Source: Gemmataceae bacterium
Lineage (GTDB): Bacteria; Planctomycetota; Planctomycetia; Gemmatales; Gemmataceae
Assembly: GCA_022616435.1 (NCBI GenBank)
Contig: JAKEET010000071.1
Location: forward strand, 1-52,645
Reading direction: 5' to 3'
DNA: 52,645 bases
The notes beneath the pieces were generated by a model that had not been told where the DNA came from, did no database searches, and saw only the letters and a list, made by a program, of their open reading frames with translations. The translations under genes were made by a program, and so were the position numbers. Positions 15,108-23,204 of this stretch are shown in pieces; positions within the stretch are counted from its first letter, which is position 1, and each line of letters starts with the position of its first letter.

Positions 15108-16988
15108 CTACTCCGCCTTCGCCGTCACGACTTCCAGAATCTTCAGCTCGCGCGACTGCAGCCAGACGCCCTGCCAGCCGGCGAGCCAGCGGTAGAAGTA
15201 GACGATGCCGACGCACTCGAGCAGCGACAGGGCCAGACAGATCGGCAATCCCGTCGCCCAGCCCTGCCATTCGACGAGGGCTTCGAGCCCCAGCGGCACG
15301 AGCGCGGGCCCGATGACGATCGGAAGCAACAGCAGCAACGCGAAATGCAGCAGCACCGGGACCATCTTGGCGTGGCTCGGCTTGAGGGTGCCGGCCGCCA
15401 CCTGCATCGGCGCCAGGATCGACAGGCAGTTCGCCGCCAGGCAGAACAGCAGGTAGAGCGTGATCATCTGTGGAAACGCCGCCGCGAAGTGATCGAGCCG
15501 CATCGGATAGGCCGCCTGCACGAAGACGACGGCGAGGGCGCCCATGCCCAGGGCCATCGGGGCGACGGCCAGGTTCTTGCCGATCAGGATGTCGCCGCGC
15601 CGCGCCGGCGACAGCACGAAGATCTTGAAGCCGGCGCGATCGTAGCCGAACTGGTTCCCCACCAGCTGGACCATGGTCAACAGCATCATCGACAGGGCGC
15701 CGACGGCGATCAACGGCCGCACCAGCAGAGGCGGCGTCATCTCGCTGCGCAAGATCACGGCGCCGAAAACCACGGCCATGATGATCGGCGACAGCAGCAG
15801 CAACTTGACTTCCGGGGCGCGGAGCAGCCCGCGAAAGCCGGCCAGGGCGACGATCGCGGCCTGCTCGGAAATCCAGGGAAGCTTTTTCTCGAGCAGCAAT
15901 CCCGCCGCGGCCGGCCGGGCGGTTCCCGGCGCGTGGTCGTTGGCCGCGGCGGCGGGAATCGGCGTGGCCTCGGGCCGTAGCTGCTTGCCTGCCGTGAAGC
16001 TGCCGGTGTGAAAGCGGACCGTGGTGCGATACGCTCGCCACAAGCTGGCGGTCCCGATCAAGGCAAGGCCCAGCGTCCCCAGGAGTCCGGGCAACGGATT
16101 GCCCTCGGACGCCGCGGCGGCGCCCAGCGGCAGCCAACCCGGCGGCACGCACAGGTTGATGATGCGCATGATCCGCTCGGCGTCGCGCCATCGCTCTTCG
16201 CGCTGGACGCGGCGCTTCTCCTGGTAGGCGCGCGTCAGCTCGGTGCGGCGCTCGTTGTACTGCTGCGGCGTGAGCTCGCGGGCTTGCAAGGCGCGATCGA
16301 TCTCGGCCTGCTCCTTCGCCCGCTGCTGGCTGAGCTCGTCCTGCCTGTGGGTATTGCGGGAGCGCGTGAGGTTCCACAAATTCGGCAACTGGATGAGCAG
16401 AATGAAGATCGTGGTCACGACCACGATGATCGTGCGGCGGCGGCGCTTGTTGACCATCAACGACGCCAGCCAGCCCCGAAACTGATAGGTGAGCGCGGTC
16501 ACCATCAGCAGGAAAGCGGCCAGGAGCGGCAGCGTCGCCAGATGGGCCGGGCCGCGCGCCACGGAGCCCAGGGCCAGCCCGAGCATGGCCGGGCCGAACA
16601 CGATCAGGCTGAAGCTCAGCAGCGAGCTGAGGTAGTTCAGCACGAAGACGCCGGCCAGCGACACCGGCAAGTGCAAAAACTTCTCCAGCGCCAGCGCTTC
16701 GGCCCGCTGCAACTGGGTGACGAGGCCGATCATCCAGAAAAAGATGAACGCCGCGACGAGGGCGTCCCACACGATGAGGTGGACGAGAGGCTCCGCGTCC
16801 GCCATCGACAGCCAGCCGACGAGGAAGAAGACGACGAACAGGATCAGCGCCAGCAGCACGGCGGCGCCGGCGACGATGGCCAGCAGGATCGCGTTCGCCG
16901 CCCCGCCTTTCTTGAGCTGATTGACCCGCAGCCGCCATTGCAGCCAGAAGAAGGCGCGGAGGTGTTGCCCATTCACGGCACGTGTCAC
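15108..16988 (-). CDS. ABC-2 type transporter permease, large
   Basis: The 626-residue membrane protein has about a dozen hydrophobic segments: a first group (ANAILLAIVAGAAVLLALIL, FIFFWMIGLVTQ, FVLNYLSSLLSFSLIVFGPA), a charged middle region with QQRAKEQAEIDRALQAR likely forming a coiled coil, and a second group (LIAVGALSMMLLTMVQLVG, MALGMGALAVVFVQAAYP, ALLLLLPIVIGPALVPLG). It is the membrane half of an exporter with the ATPase encoded just upstream. The start chosen is GTG at 16988 because its GTGA overlaps the ATPase stop by 4 bases, a sign of translational coupling; the frame stays open further upstream inside the ATPase gene. Substrate is unknown. Confidence 0.82.
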   Translation of the reverse strand: MTRAVNGQHLRAFFWLQWRLRVNQLKKGGAANAILLAIVAGAAVLLALILFVVFFLVGWLSMADAEPLVHLIVWDALVAAFIFFWMIGLVTQLQRAEALALEKFLHLPVSLAGVFVLNYLSSLLSFSLIVFGPAMLGLALGSVARGPAHLATLPLLAAFLLMVTALTYQFRGWLASLMVNKRRRRTIIVVVTTIFILLIQLPNLWNLTRSRNTHRQDELSQQRAKEQAEIDRALQARELTPQQYNERRTELTRAYQEKRRVQREERWRDAERIMRIINLCVPPGWLPLGAAAASEGNPLPGLLGTLGLALIGTASLWRAYRTTVRFHTGSFTAGKQLRPEATPIPAAAANDHAPGTARPAAAGLLLEKKLPWISEQAAIVALAGFRGLLRAPEVKLLLLSPIIMAVVFGAVILRSEMTPPLLVRPLIAVGALSMMLLTMVQLVGNQFGYDRAGFKIFVLSPARRGDILIGKNLAVAPMALGMGALAVVFVQAAYPMRLDHFAAAFPQMITLYLLFCLAANCLSILAPMQVAAGTLKPSHAKMVPVLLHFALLLLLPIVIGPALVPLGLEALVEWQGWATGLPICLALSLLECVGIVYFYRWLAGWQGVWLQSRELKILEVVTAKAE

Positions 16989-17755
16989 GGCGCGTTCTCC
17001 TCCAGCCAGGTGAGCTTGCGGTTGACGTCCGCGTCGGCCCCCGCTTTTTCGAGGAATCGATCCTCCAGCGAGCTGCCCTGGCGGATGGCGTCGAGCGAGG
17101 CCTGCTCCACCAGCTCGCCCTTGACGATGATGCCCACGTGCGTGCACAGCTTCTCGACGATCTCCAGCACGTGCGACGTCAAGAACACCGTCGAGCCCCG
17201 CGCCACGAAGCCGGTCAACAGGTCGCGGATCGCCCGCGACGTCACCGCATCCACCCCCTCGAACGGCTCGTCCAGGAACAGCAGGTCGGGGTTGGGCAAC
17301 AGGGCGGCCGCCAGGGCGAGCTTCTTCTTCATCCCGTGCGAGTATTCCAGGGTCAGCTTCTTCTCCTCGTTCGCCAGGTCCAAGAGCGCCAGCAGCTCGC
17401 CGATGCGAGCGCGAATCGTGTCGCGCGGCACCAGGTACATCCGCCCGATGAAGGTCAGGTACTCCCGGGCGGTGAGGTTGTCGAACAGGGCCAGGTCCTC
17501 GGGAATGACGCCGACCCGGCTCTTGGCCTCCAGGGCCTGGCGGGGGTCGCGCAGGTCCTTGCCGAGAACGAACATGTCGCCGTCGGTCGGCGCCAGGAGG
17601 CCGGTGAGCATCTTGATCGTGGTTGATTTGCCGGCGCCGTTGGGTCCGAGGAAGCCGTAGAACGTGCCGCGCTCCACGCGGAGCTCGATGGCGTCCACGG
17701 CACAGAAGCGATCGAAGTAGCGGGTGAGGCGGTGCGTTTCGATGGCGAGCGACAT
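16985..17755 (-). CDS. ABC transporter ATP-binding protein
   Basis: The 256-residue ATPase has all ABC motifs: Walker A GPNGAGKST (near residue 38-46), Q-loop region VGVIPEDLALFDNL, signature YSHGMKKKLALAAAL, Walker B LLFLDEPFEGVD and the H-loop in FLTSHVLEIVE. It matches ABC-2 exporter ATPases of the CcmA/NatA kind. Its start lies 87 bases after the anti-sigma gene stop, with a hairpin in between, so it may be partly independent of the sigma operon. The stop overlaps the permease start. The signature reads SHGMK rather than LSGGQ, a common variant in this subfamily. Confidence 0.9.
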   Translation of the reverse strand: MSLAIETHRLTRYFDRFCAVDAIELRVERGTFYGFLGPNGAGKSTTIKMLTGLLAPTDGDMFVLGKDLRDPRQALEAKSRVGVIPEDLALFDNLTAREYLTFIGRMYLVPRDTIRARIGELLALLDLANEEKKLTLEYSHGMKKKLALAAALLPNPDLLFLDEPFEGVDAVTSRAIRDLLTGFVARGSTVFLTSHVLEIVEKLCTHVGIIVKGELVEQASLDAIRQGSSLEDRFLEKAGADADVNRKLTWLEENAP

Positions 17756-17770
17756 GAATCGATGATCCGC

Positions 17771-17809
17771 GAGGATGTTGTCCGGGGCTGCAACCCGTCC
17801 AACATCCTC
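17771..17809. terminator. Hairpin between the anti-sigma gene and ABC ATPase gene
   Basis: GAGGATGTTG (17771-17780) pairs with CAACATCCTC (17800-17809) around a 19-base loop. It could end transcription of the giant gene on the minus strand; no strong T-tract is present. Confidence 0.4.
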
Positions 17810-17842
17810 ACAGGTTCAGCGCGAAGCGTCAAGGGGTGACGC

Positions 17843-20800
17843 TCACGCCCCCGTCGCCGCCGCAGACGGGGTCTTGCCGCGCAGCCGCTTGAACAGCTTC
17901 ACCGCCACCCACAAGAGCAGCGCCCACGGCAGCACCACCATCAAGCCCAGGATGATGAACGTCAGGCTCAACGACAGAAACTGGAAGCTCAGCGACAGGC
18001 TCCTGCGGATCTGCGGCCACAGCCCCTGGTCGCTCGGCACGATCGGCGTCGCGTTCGACAGCATCACGTCGATATGCACCGTGGCCAGCTTGGTGTCGGC
18101 GGCTTGCGGGTTGGTCGACGACTTCGATTCACGCACCGTGCCGAACGCCTTGAACTTGCGCACCAGCTCGTCCTTGGCCGAGAGCGGGACGTTGAACAGC
18201 AGCATCGCCTTGACCAGGCCGTCGGCGTTATGGTTGATCGGGTCGGCGACGATCGTGCCCCCCTTGGACCGCACCATGTCCTTGAACGTGGTCGCGGCTT
18301 GCTCCACGTCCTTGACTTCGACGTCGAGCGTCACCTTCTCGCGCGGCGGCATGCCGGCCACGCTCTGGAGCGCGAGCTGGTAGCCCACCTTGCGGTCGGT
18401 GGCGACCTGGTTCGGCGGCACCCGCTGCGTGTTGCGCGAGTAGGCGTCGCCGATCTCGACGAGCAGCTTCTCGATGACCTCGCGCTCGGGGGTCGGCACA
18501 TCGAAATCGAACTGGGCGGAGATGTTGAGCTTGTCATGCTCGTTGAGCTGGCCGACGCGGACGTAGCCCTTGGCCTGGGCGACCGCCTCGTGCAGCTTCT
18601 TGTAGGCGCCCGGCACGTCGAGGCTGACGGCCTGGATCGTGTAGGTTTCGCGCGGCGGCACGCTGGCGATGTTCCGCAGCGTGAGCTGATACCCGGCCTT
18701 GCGACTGGTCGCGGTCTGGCCGGGCGGCACGCGCAAGGTTTGCCGCACCGTGATCTCGCCCAGGGACGCGGCGAGCTCGTCGATCTTGGCGCGCTCATCC
18801 GCCGGCACGTCGAAGTCGAGCTGCGCCGAGGTGTTGAGCTTGTCCTGCTCGTTGAGGTTGATCGCCCGGACCTGGCCCTTGGCGGCCGCGATCGCCTCTT
18901 GCAGCTTGCGATAGTCGGCCGACACGTCGGTCGTGGCGATCTCCAGCCGGTACGATTCGCGCGACGGGATGTTGGCCAGGTTCAGCAGCGTCAGCCGATA
19001 GCCGGACTTGCGGTCGGTGGCGATCTCGGTGGGGCCGGCCCGCATGGTGCTGCGCGTCAGCACATCGCCCAGGCCGGCGAGGAGCTTGTCGAAGGTGTCG
19101 CGGGCCGTCTTGGGCACGTCGAAGTTGATCTGGGCGCTGGCGTTGAGCTTGTCCTGCTCGTTCAAGCCGATCGAGTGAATCTGGCCCTTGGCCTTGGCGA
19201 TGGCGTCCTGGAGCCGGCGATACTCGGCCGACACGTCCTGGGTGGCGATGTCGAGCTTGTACGCCTCGCGCGGCTTGATGTTGGCGAGGTTGAGCAGCGT
19301 GAGCCGGAAGCCGACCTTGCGCTCGGTGGCGCGCTCGTTGGCCGGGGCCCGTTTCGTCGTGCGCGACAGGACGTCGCCCAGGCCGGTCACGAGGTTCTCC
19401 ATGACGTTGCGGGCGGTGGCCGGCACGTCGAAATCGAACTGGGCATTGATGTTGAGCTTGTCCTGCTCGTTGAGATTGCCGGAGCGAACCTGGCCGCTGG
19501 CCTGGGTCACCGCCTCCTGGAGCCGGCGGTAATCGGCCGGTACGTCCTCGCAGGCGATCTCCAGCTTGTAGGCCTCGCGCGGCTGGATGTTGGCGACGTT
19601 GAAAATCTCCACGGTGAAGTGCACGTCGCTCTGCCGCGTCTTGATCTCGACGCCGGCGCTGCCCGTGCCGCCTTCGGCCTGCTGCTGGCGCTGGGCGTCG
19701 TAGTGCGTGACGATGCCGAGCTTCCTGAGCTTGTCCTTCATCGCGGGCGCCGCGGCCGGGGCGACCTCGAACTGCAAGTGCGCCTCGGACTGGCCCGTGG
19801 TGTCGTACTGCTTGGCGTCCGATCGGAGCACGCGTCCCTTGGCCTCGGCGACCGCCATCAGGGCCTTCTGCAGCGACCCCTCCACGTCGTCGCTTTCGAT
19901 CTTCATGTTGACGCGCTCGCTGATCACCATGGCCGCCGCGGAACGAATCTCCTTCTCATACAGCGTGATCGTCAGCGTGCTCAGCGACACCTGGTTGTTG
20001 TAGTAGCGGATTTCGCCTTCCATCTCCTCGATCTTGGTCCGCCACACGCCCAGCTCTTTTTCGGCCAGGAGCAGGTCCTTGATCTCGCCCTTGCCCGACT
20101 TGATGATGTTGATGAGCCGGTCTTCCATGGTGCGGGCGGCGCGGAGCCGGCTCTCCAGGTCGTAGTACGCCTTGGTCACGTCCTGGCTGCCGATCCGCTG
20201 GCCCTTCAGCTCGCCGGTCTTGCCCAGCTCCTTGCGCAGGTCGAGCAGGAACTGGTCGAGCGCCTCGGGCGGGGTGCGGACGATGATCGAGCCGCGGACC
20301 TTGCCGTTGGGGAGCTTCTCGCTGTTGACCGTGGCGACGAAGGCGCCCGGGATGCCGGTGATGAGCCGGGTGACGCTGGCGATGGCGTCGTCGAAGACCT
20401 GGATCTCGAACTCGACTTCGCCGGTGCGGATGATCTTGCGGGCGGCGGCCTTGGCTTCCACGGGGGGCTTGGTCTTGTCGGGCGGTTGCTTGCCGGGGGG
20501 CTGCTTGCCGAATCCCTGCTTGCCGGCGCCCTGGTCGTCGGGCGTTTTCTGCCCGCCCTTGCCGTCCTTCTGCTGGCCCCCCTCGGTCTGCGACTTGCCC
20601 TGGGCTTGGGCAAACTGCTTGCCGAGGCGGCCATCCGGGTCCATGCCGGTCTTGTCGCGCGTGGCGCGAAAGTAGCCGTCCTCGACGTCGTCGCTCTCCT
20701 TGTTGCGGCTGCCGGGCTTGCCGGCGGCCTTGCCTCCGTCATCGTACTTCCCATCTACGGGCGCCGGCGGCGCCACCGGAGAAGTTGGGCTTGCGGAGTA

Positions 20801-21964
20801 GTAGTTGAGGGGCAGTTTTTGGTTGCCGCTCGGTCCCATCAGGCCGGGCGGCGGCGGATTTATGGGGGTCCCCTGGCCGGGGCCGGGCGCGATGAAGCCC
20901 ATCATTGGGCCGGAGCGGCCGTCGGTGCTCGGTTTCGATTCCTGGCTTTTCGAGCTGCTCGGGTCGCTCGGAGCGGCGCCGCCGCTCTGGAAGCCGCGCC
21001 GGTAGGCAAAGCCGCCGCCGGTACCGGGCCTGGCCAGGCCGTCGTCGTTCGGATTCGCCGAACCGCCCCCACGGCTTTCGCCGCCGAGCTTGCCGCGAAG
21101 CGCCGCCAGCTGTTCGCTCGTTGTTTCTCCTGGCGGGGGCAGCGCCGTCCACGTCGTCGCGACCTTGCCTTTGACCACTTCGACCACCCGCGCCGTGTGT
21201 GACGATGCCAAATCCTTCAGCCGCTCCTCGGCGGCGACCAGGCCCTCCTTCGCTTCTTGCGCGCGCCGCATCCCGTCGAGCGGCGCTTTGCCTTCGCCCA
21301 GACCCTGGACATTCACCTTGTCCTTTTCAGGATCGGATCGGCCTGGGGGGTATTCCTTCGCCTTATCCAAACGCTTGACGAGCTCGCCGACGGCATCTTC
21401 CTTGGTCGGATTGCCGCTGCTTTCTCTGGACTGTGCGAGCACTTCGAGGCGGTACTTGGTCGTGGTCGCCTGCGGACCGTTCCAAACCTCAAGGACCAGT
21501 TCCTCGGGCGACGCCTTTGGCTTAGCCGCCACTCCGCCCATGATTGTCGCGACCTGCGTATGCTGAATTGGTTCGCCCGCATCGCCGGCTGCACCGAGGG
21601 CCCGGTCGCCGACAAACGGCAACGCGCCCGTCTGTGCGAATTCATGCATGCCGAAGCCGATGACGCCCAGCATGATCACCGCCGCGGCCCCGCCGATCCA
21701 GCGCAACGTCTTTACCCACTGCACCCGGCGCCTGAGCGGCTCGGCCCGCAACGCCTTCAGTACCCGGTTCTCGAACCCCGCCGTGGGCCGGGCCGCCGCG
21801 AACAGCGTCGCCATGGCCGCGTCGAAGGCGCGCTGCTCGGCCAGCGCCTGCGCGCAGTCGCGGCATGCGCCGGCGTGCGTCTCGAAGCGCGCGCGTTCAT
21901 CCGCCGGCAGCCCGGCGGCGACGTAACCGGCGAGGTTCTCTTGAAACCAGGCATGTTCGGACAT
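17843..21964 (-). CDS. Membrane anti-sigma factor fused to DUF4349 and tandem repeats
   Basis: The 1373-residue protein combines several parts. The N terminus has an anti-sigma zinc-finger pattern H30-x3-C34-x2-C37, followed by a membrane segment at about residues 89-106. A long Gly/Pro/Lys-rich linker (about 280-505) includes three KQxxx pentapeptides made by a 15-base repeat. DUF4349 begins at ARKIIRTGEVEFEIQVFDDA (about 505) and runs through RLRAARTMEDRLINIIKSG and YYNNQVSLSTLTITLYEK to about 735. Then come about five tandem repeats of 104 residues (about 783-1310), each with REAYKLEI-type, DYRRLQEAI-type and NEQDKLN-QFDFDVP-type motifs. A C-terminal membrane segment (about 1326-1357) follows. 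It lies 79 bases behind an ECF sigma gene, so it probably holds that sigma factor inactive until an envelope signal is sensed. DUF4349 function is unknown. Confidence 0.85.
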   Translation of the reverse strand: MSEHAWFQENLAGYVAAGLPADERARFETHAGACRDCAQALAEQRAFDAAMATLFAAARPTAGFENRVLKALRAEPLRRRVQWVKTLRWIGGAAAVIMLGVIGFGMHEFAQTGALPFVGDRALGAAGDAGEPIQHTQVATIMGGVAAKPKASPEELVLEVWNGPQATTTKYRLEVLAQSRESSGNPTKEDAVGELVKRLDKAKEYPPGRSDPEKDKVNVQGLGEGKAPLDGMRRAQEAKEGLVAAEERLKDLASSHTARVVEVVKGKVATTWTALPPPGETTSEQLAALRGKLGGESRGGGSANPNDDGLARPGTGGGFAYRRGFQSGGAAPSDPSSSKSQESKPSTDGRSGPMMGFIAPGPGQGTPINPPPPGLMGPSGNQKLPLNYYSASPTSPVAPPAPVDGKYDDGGKAAGKPGSRNKESDDVEDGYFRATRDKTGMDPDGRLGKQFAQAQGKSQTEGGQQKDGKGGQKTPDDQGAGKQGFGKQPPGKQPPDKTKPPVEAKAAARKIIRTGEVEFEIQVFDDAIASVTRLITGIPGAFVATVNSEKLPNGKVRGSIIVRTPPEALDQFLLDLRKELGKTGELKGQRIGSQDVTKAYYDLESRLRAARTMEDRLINIIKSGKGEIKDLLLAEKELGVWRTKIEEMEGEIRYYNNQVSLSTLTITLYEKEIRSAAAMVISERVNMKIESDDVEGSLQKALMAVAEAKGRVLRSDAKQYDTTGQSEAHLQFEVAPAAAPAMKDKLRKLGIVTHYDAQRQQQAEGGTGSAGVEIKTRQSDVHFTVEIFNVANIQPREAYKLEIACEDVPADYRRLQEAVTQASGQVRSGNLNEQDKLNINAQFDFDVPATARNVMENLVTGLGDVLSRTTKRAPANERATERKVGFRLTLLNLANIKPREAYKLDIATQDVSAEYRRLQDAIAKAKGQIHSIGLNEQDKLNASAQINFDVPKTARDTFDKLLAGLGDVLTRSTMRAGPTEIATDRKSGYRLTLLNLANIPSRESYRLEIATTDVSADYRKLQEAIAAAKGQVRAINLNEQDKLNTSAQLDFDVPADERAKIDELAASLGEITVRQTLRVPPGQTATSRKAGYQLTLRNIASVPPRETYTIQAVSLDVPGAYKKLHEAVAQAKGYVRVGQLNEHDKLNISAQFDFDVPTPEREVIEKLLVEIGDAYSRNTQRVPPNQVATDRKVGYQLALQSVAGMPPREKVTLDVEVKDVEQAATTFKDMVRSKGGTIVADPINHNADGLVKAMLLFNVPLSAKDELVRKFKAFGTVRESKSSTNPQAADTKLATVHIDVMLSNATPIVPSDQGLWPQIRRSLSLSFQFLSLSLTFIILGLMVVLPWALLLWVAVKLFKRLRGKTPSAAATGA
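18060..19630 (-). repeat. Five tandem about 312-base coding repeats
   Basis: Each unit encodes about 104 residues containing the series PRExYxLxI, a D(V)xxxYRxLQExI helix, G(Q)V, L(N)EQDKLN and FDFDVP, ending ATxRK. The first four copies are similar; the last (nearest 18060) is more diverged (PREKVTLDVEV, LVKAMLLFNVP). An earlier, more diverged match (VNMKIESDDVEGSLQKAL) ends the DUF4349 domain, suggesting that the array grew from it. Confidence 0.8.
20481..20525 (-). repeat. 15-base tandem repeat in the anti-sigma gene linker
   Basis: Three units ending TGCTTGCCG encode KQGFG/KQPPG/KQPPD in the flexible linker. Confidence 0.75.
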
Positions 21965-22043
21965 GGCTAGACTCTCAAATACAGAATCACGAATACACGC
22001 AAGTACGAAACCACGAAATCATCGCGTGGATCGAATTTTGTCT

Positions 22044-22592
22044 TCACAACCGCACATCCGCTTTCTCCAGCTCGGTTCGCAGCATCTTCAGGCCGCGATG
22101 CAAGAGGCCCCGCAGCGAGCCGTTCGTCAGGCCCATCTGCAGCTGGATCGTGTCGTAATCGGCATCCGCCAGGTAACGCAACGTCAGCGGCAAGCGGTAC
22201 TCCTCCGGCAAGGTCCGCAGCACCGCCAGCACCTGCTGCCGTTGCTCCACCAGCTCGGCTTGCTCGTCGGGGGTCGGCGGCGACGAATTGTTGGGCCGCA
22301 GCTCGTTCGGGGTCCGCTTCAGCCGCATGGTCCGCCGGGCGGCGTCGATCGCCTGGTTCTGGGCGATGCGCAACAGCCAGGTCCGGAACTTGGCGGGGTC
22401 GGAGAGCTGGCCGATCGTCCGAAATGCCGTGAGCATCGTCTCTTGCAGCAGATCCTCGGCCTGGTGGGCGTCGCCCGTCTCCAGGTACAGCCGCGCGTAC
22501 ACCAGCCGCGACGTCCGGCGCACGAGTTCCTCGAATGCCGCCCGGTCGCCCTGCTTCGCGCCCAGCACCAGTTGTTCCTCGGCGTCGAGCAT
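22044..22592 (-). CDS. RNA polymerase sigma factor, ECF subfamily
   Basis: The 182-residue protein has sigma region 2 (AEEQLVLGAKQGDRAAFEELV, DLLQETMLTAFRTIGQL, FRTWLLRIAQNQAIDAARR) and region 4 (LPEEYRLPLTLRYLADADYD and LTNGSLRGLLHRGLKMLR, the HTH). Region 2.2 reads AEDLLQETML, close to the usual DxxQE form. The start MLDAEEQLVL at 22592 gives normal ECF length; the frame is open to 22733 but upstream residues include a translated palindromic repeat. The next gene on the strand encodes a membrane anti-sigma protein. The target regulon is unknown. Confidence 0.93.
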   Translation of the reverse strand: MLDAEEQLVLGAKQGDRAAFEELVRRTSRLVYARLYLETGDAHQAEDLLQETMLTAFRTIGQLSDPAKFRTWLLRIAQNQAIDAARRTMRLKRTPNELRPNNSSPPTPDEQAELVEQRQQVLAVLRTLPEEYRLPLTLRYLADADYDTIQLQMGLTNGSLRGLLHRGLKMLRTELEKADVRL

Positions 22593-22656
22593 AGGGTCTC
22601 TGCCAGAAAAGACGATGGGGGACGGCGGTGCGCGCGCGCCGGCCTTGTTTTCCAAG

Positions 22657-22683
22657 GTCGCCTTTCGCGGAGCGAAAGGCGAC
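22657..22683. repeat. GTCGCCTTTCGC foldback repeat, single hairpin
   Basis: A 12-base perfect stem with a 3-base loop (GTCGCCTTTCGC-GGA-GCGAAAGGCGAC). It lies between the divergent sigma and small membrane protein genes, in a promoter region rather than at a gene end. A double version is at 43854-43903. Confidence 0.8.
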
Positions 22684-22693
22684 AATACTTCCC

Positions 22694-23113
22694 ATGAGCA
22701 AGAACAAGCTGATCTTCGCGGCGATCCTGGCAATCGTGCTCATGATTGGCGGCACGATCTTCATTCTCGAATGGTTCGCGCCCAGGCGAACCATCGTGCT
22801 CGAAGTGCTCGGCCCGCCGGGCAGCGCCCTCACCGGCGAAGTCGAAATAGACGGCAAGCTGCACGCGATCAACGAGAAGCTGCCGGCGAAGCTCAGCTAC
22901 GAAGCTCGTCGGGTCGGCTTCGCGCTGATCGCGACCAAGGACGGCGTCCGGCAAGAACTGAGCGCGAACATTCTCGTCGAAGGTCAACTGCAAATGTCGG
23001 TGAGCGGCGGCAAGGGCGCGCGCGGCGAGATCTTCAAGCCGACCGTCCCGGGCTTGTGGTGGCGGCAGCAGATGTGGATTACGAGCCAATCGGAGGGGAA
23101 GATTCAGGAATAG
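22694..23113 (+). CDS. Small single-pass membrane protein, unknown function
   Basis: The 139-residue protein has one N-terminal membrane segment (LIFAAILAIVLMIGGTIFIL, about residues 6-25) followed by a soluble part rich in beta strands: TIVLEVLGPPGSALTGEVEIDGKLHAI and LSYEARRVGFALIATKDGV. It resembles planctomycetal proteins with a small beta-sandwich domain, but I do not recognise a named family. ATG at 22694 is chosen because it directly precedes the hydrophobic segment. It is divergent from the sigma gene, about 100 bases apart, and might share regulation with it. Confidence 0.7.
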   Translation: MSKNKLIFAAILAIVLMIGGTIFILEWFAPRRTIVLEVLGPPGSALTGEVEIDGKLHAINEKLPAKLSYEARRVGFALIATKDGVRQELSANILVEGQLQMSVSGGKGARGEIFKPTVPGLWWRQQMWITSQSEGKIQE

Positions 23114-23138
23114 CTCCGCGATGTGTCCTGAAACGAAA

Positions 23139-23178
23139 GACCCGTTTAGCGCTCGCCGGACGGCGTGCTAAACGGGTC
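23139..23178. terminator. Inverted repeat between convergent genes
   Basis: GACCCGTTTAGC (23139-23150) and its exact reverse complement (23167-23178) flank a GC-rich 16-base loop. It lies between the stop of the small membrane protein gene and that of the DUF1549 gene, fitting a bidirectional terminator, though it may also be a dispersed repeat. Confidence 0.55.
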
Positions 23179-23204
23179 GTTGCGTTGATCGCTTGCACCG
23201 GCAA

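Noticed and set aside
14680..16938. A 752-codon minus-strand frame through the permease gene into the small TA gene
   Set aside because: Only its end (from ATG 14976) is meaningful; the remainder is out of frame with the permease, which is clearly a membrane protein.
18074..21202. A long plus-strand open frame opposite the anti-sigma gene
   Set aside because: Shadow of the giant minus-strand gene; no recognisable domain, and its repeats only mirror those of the true gene.
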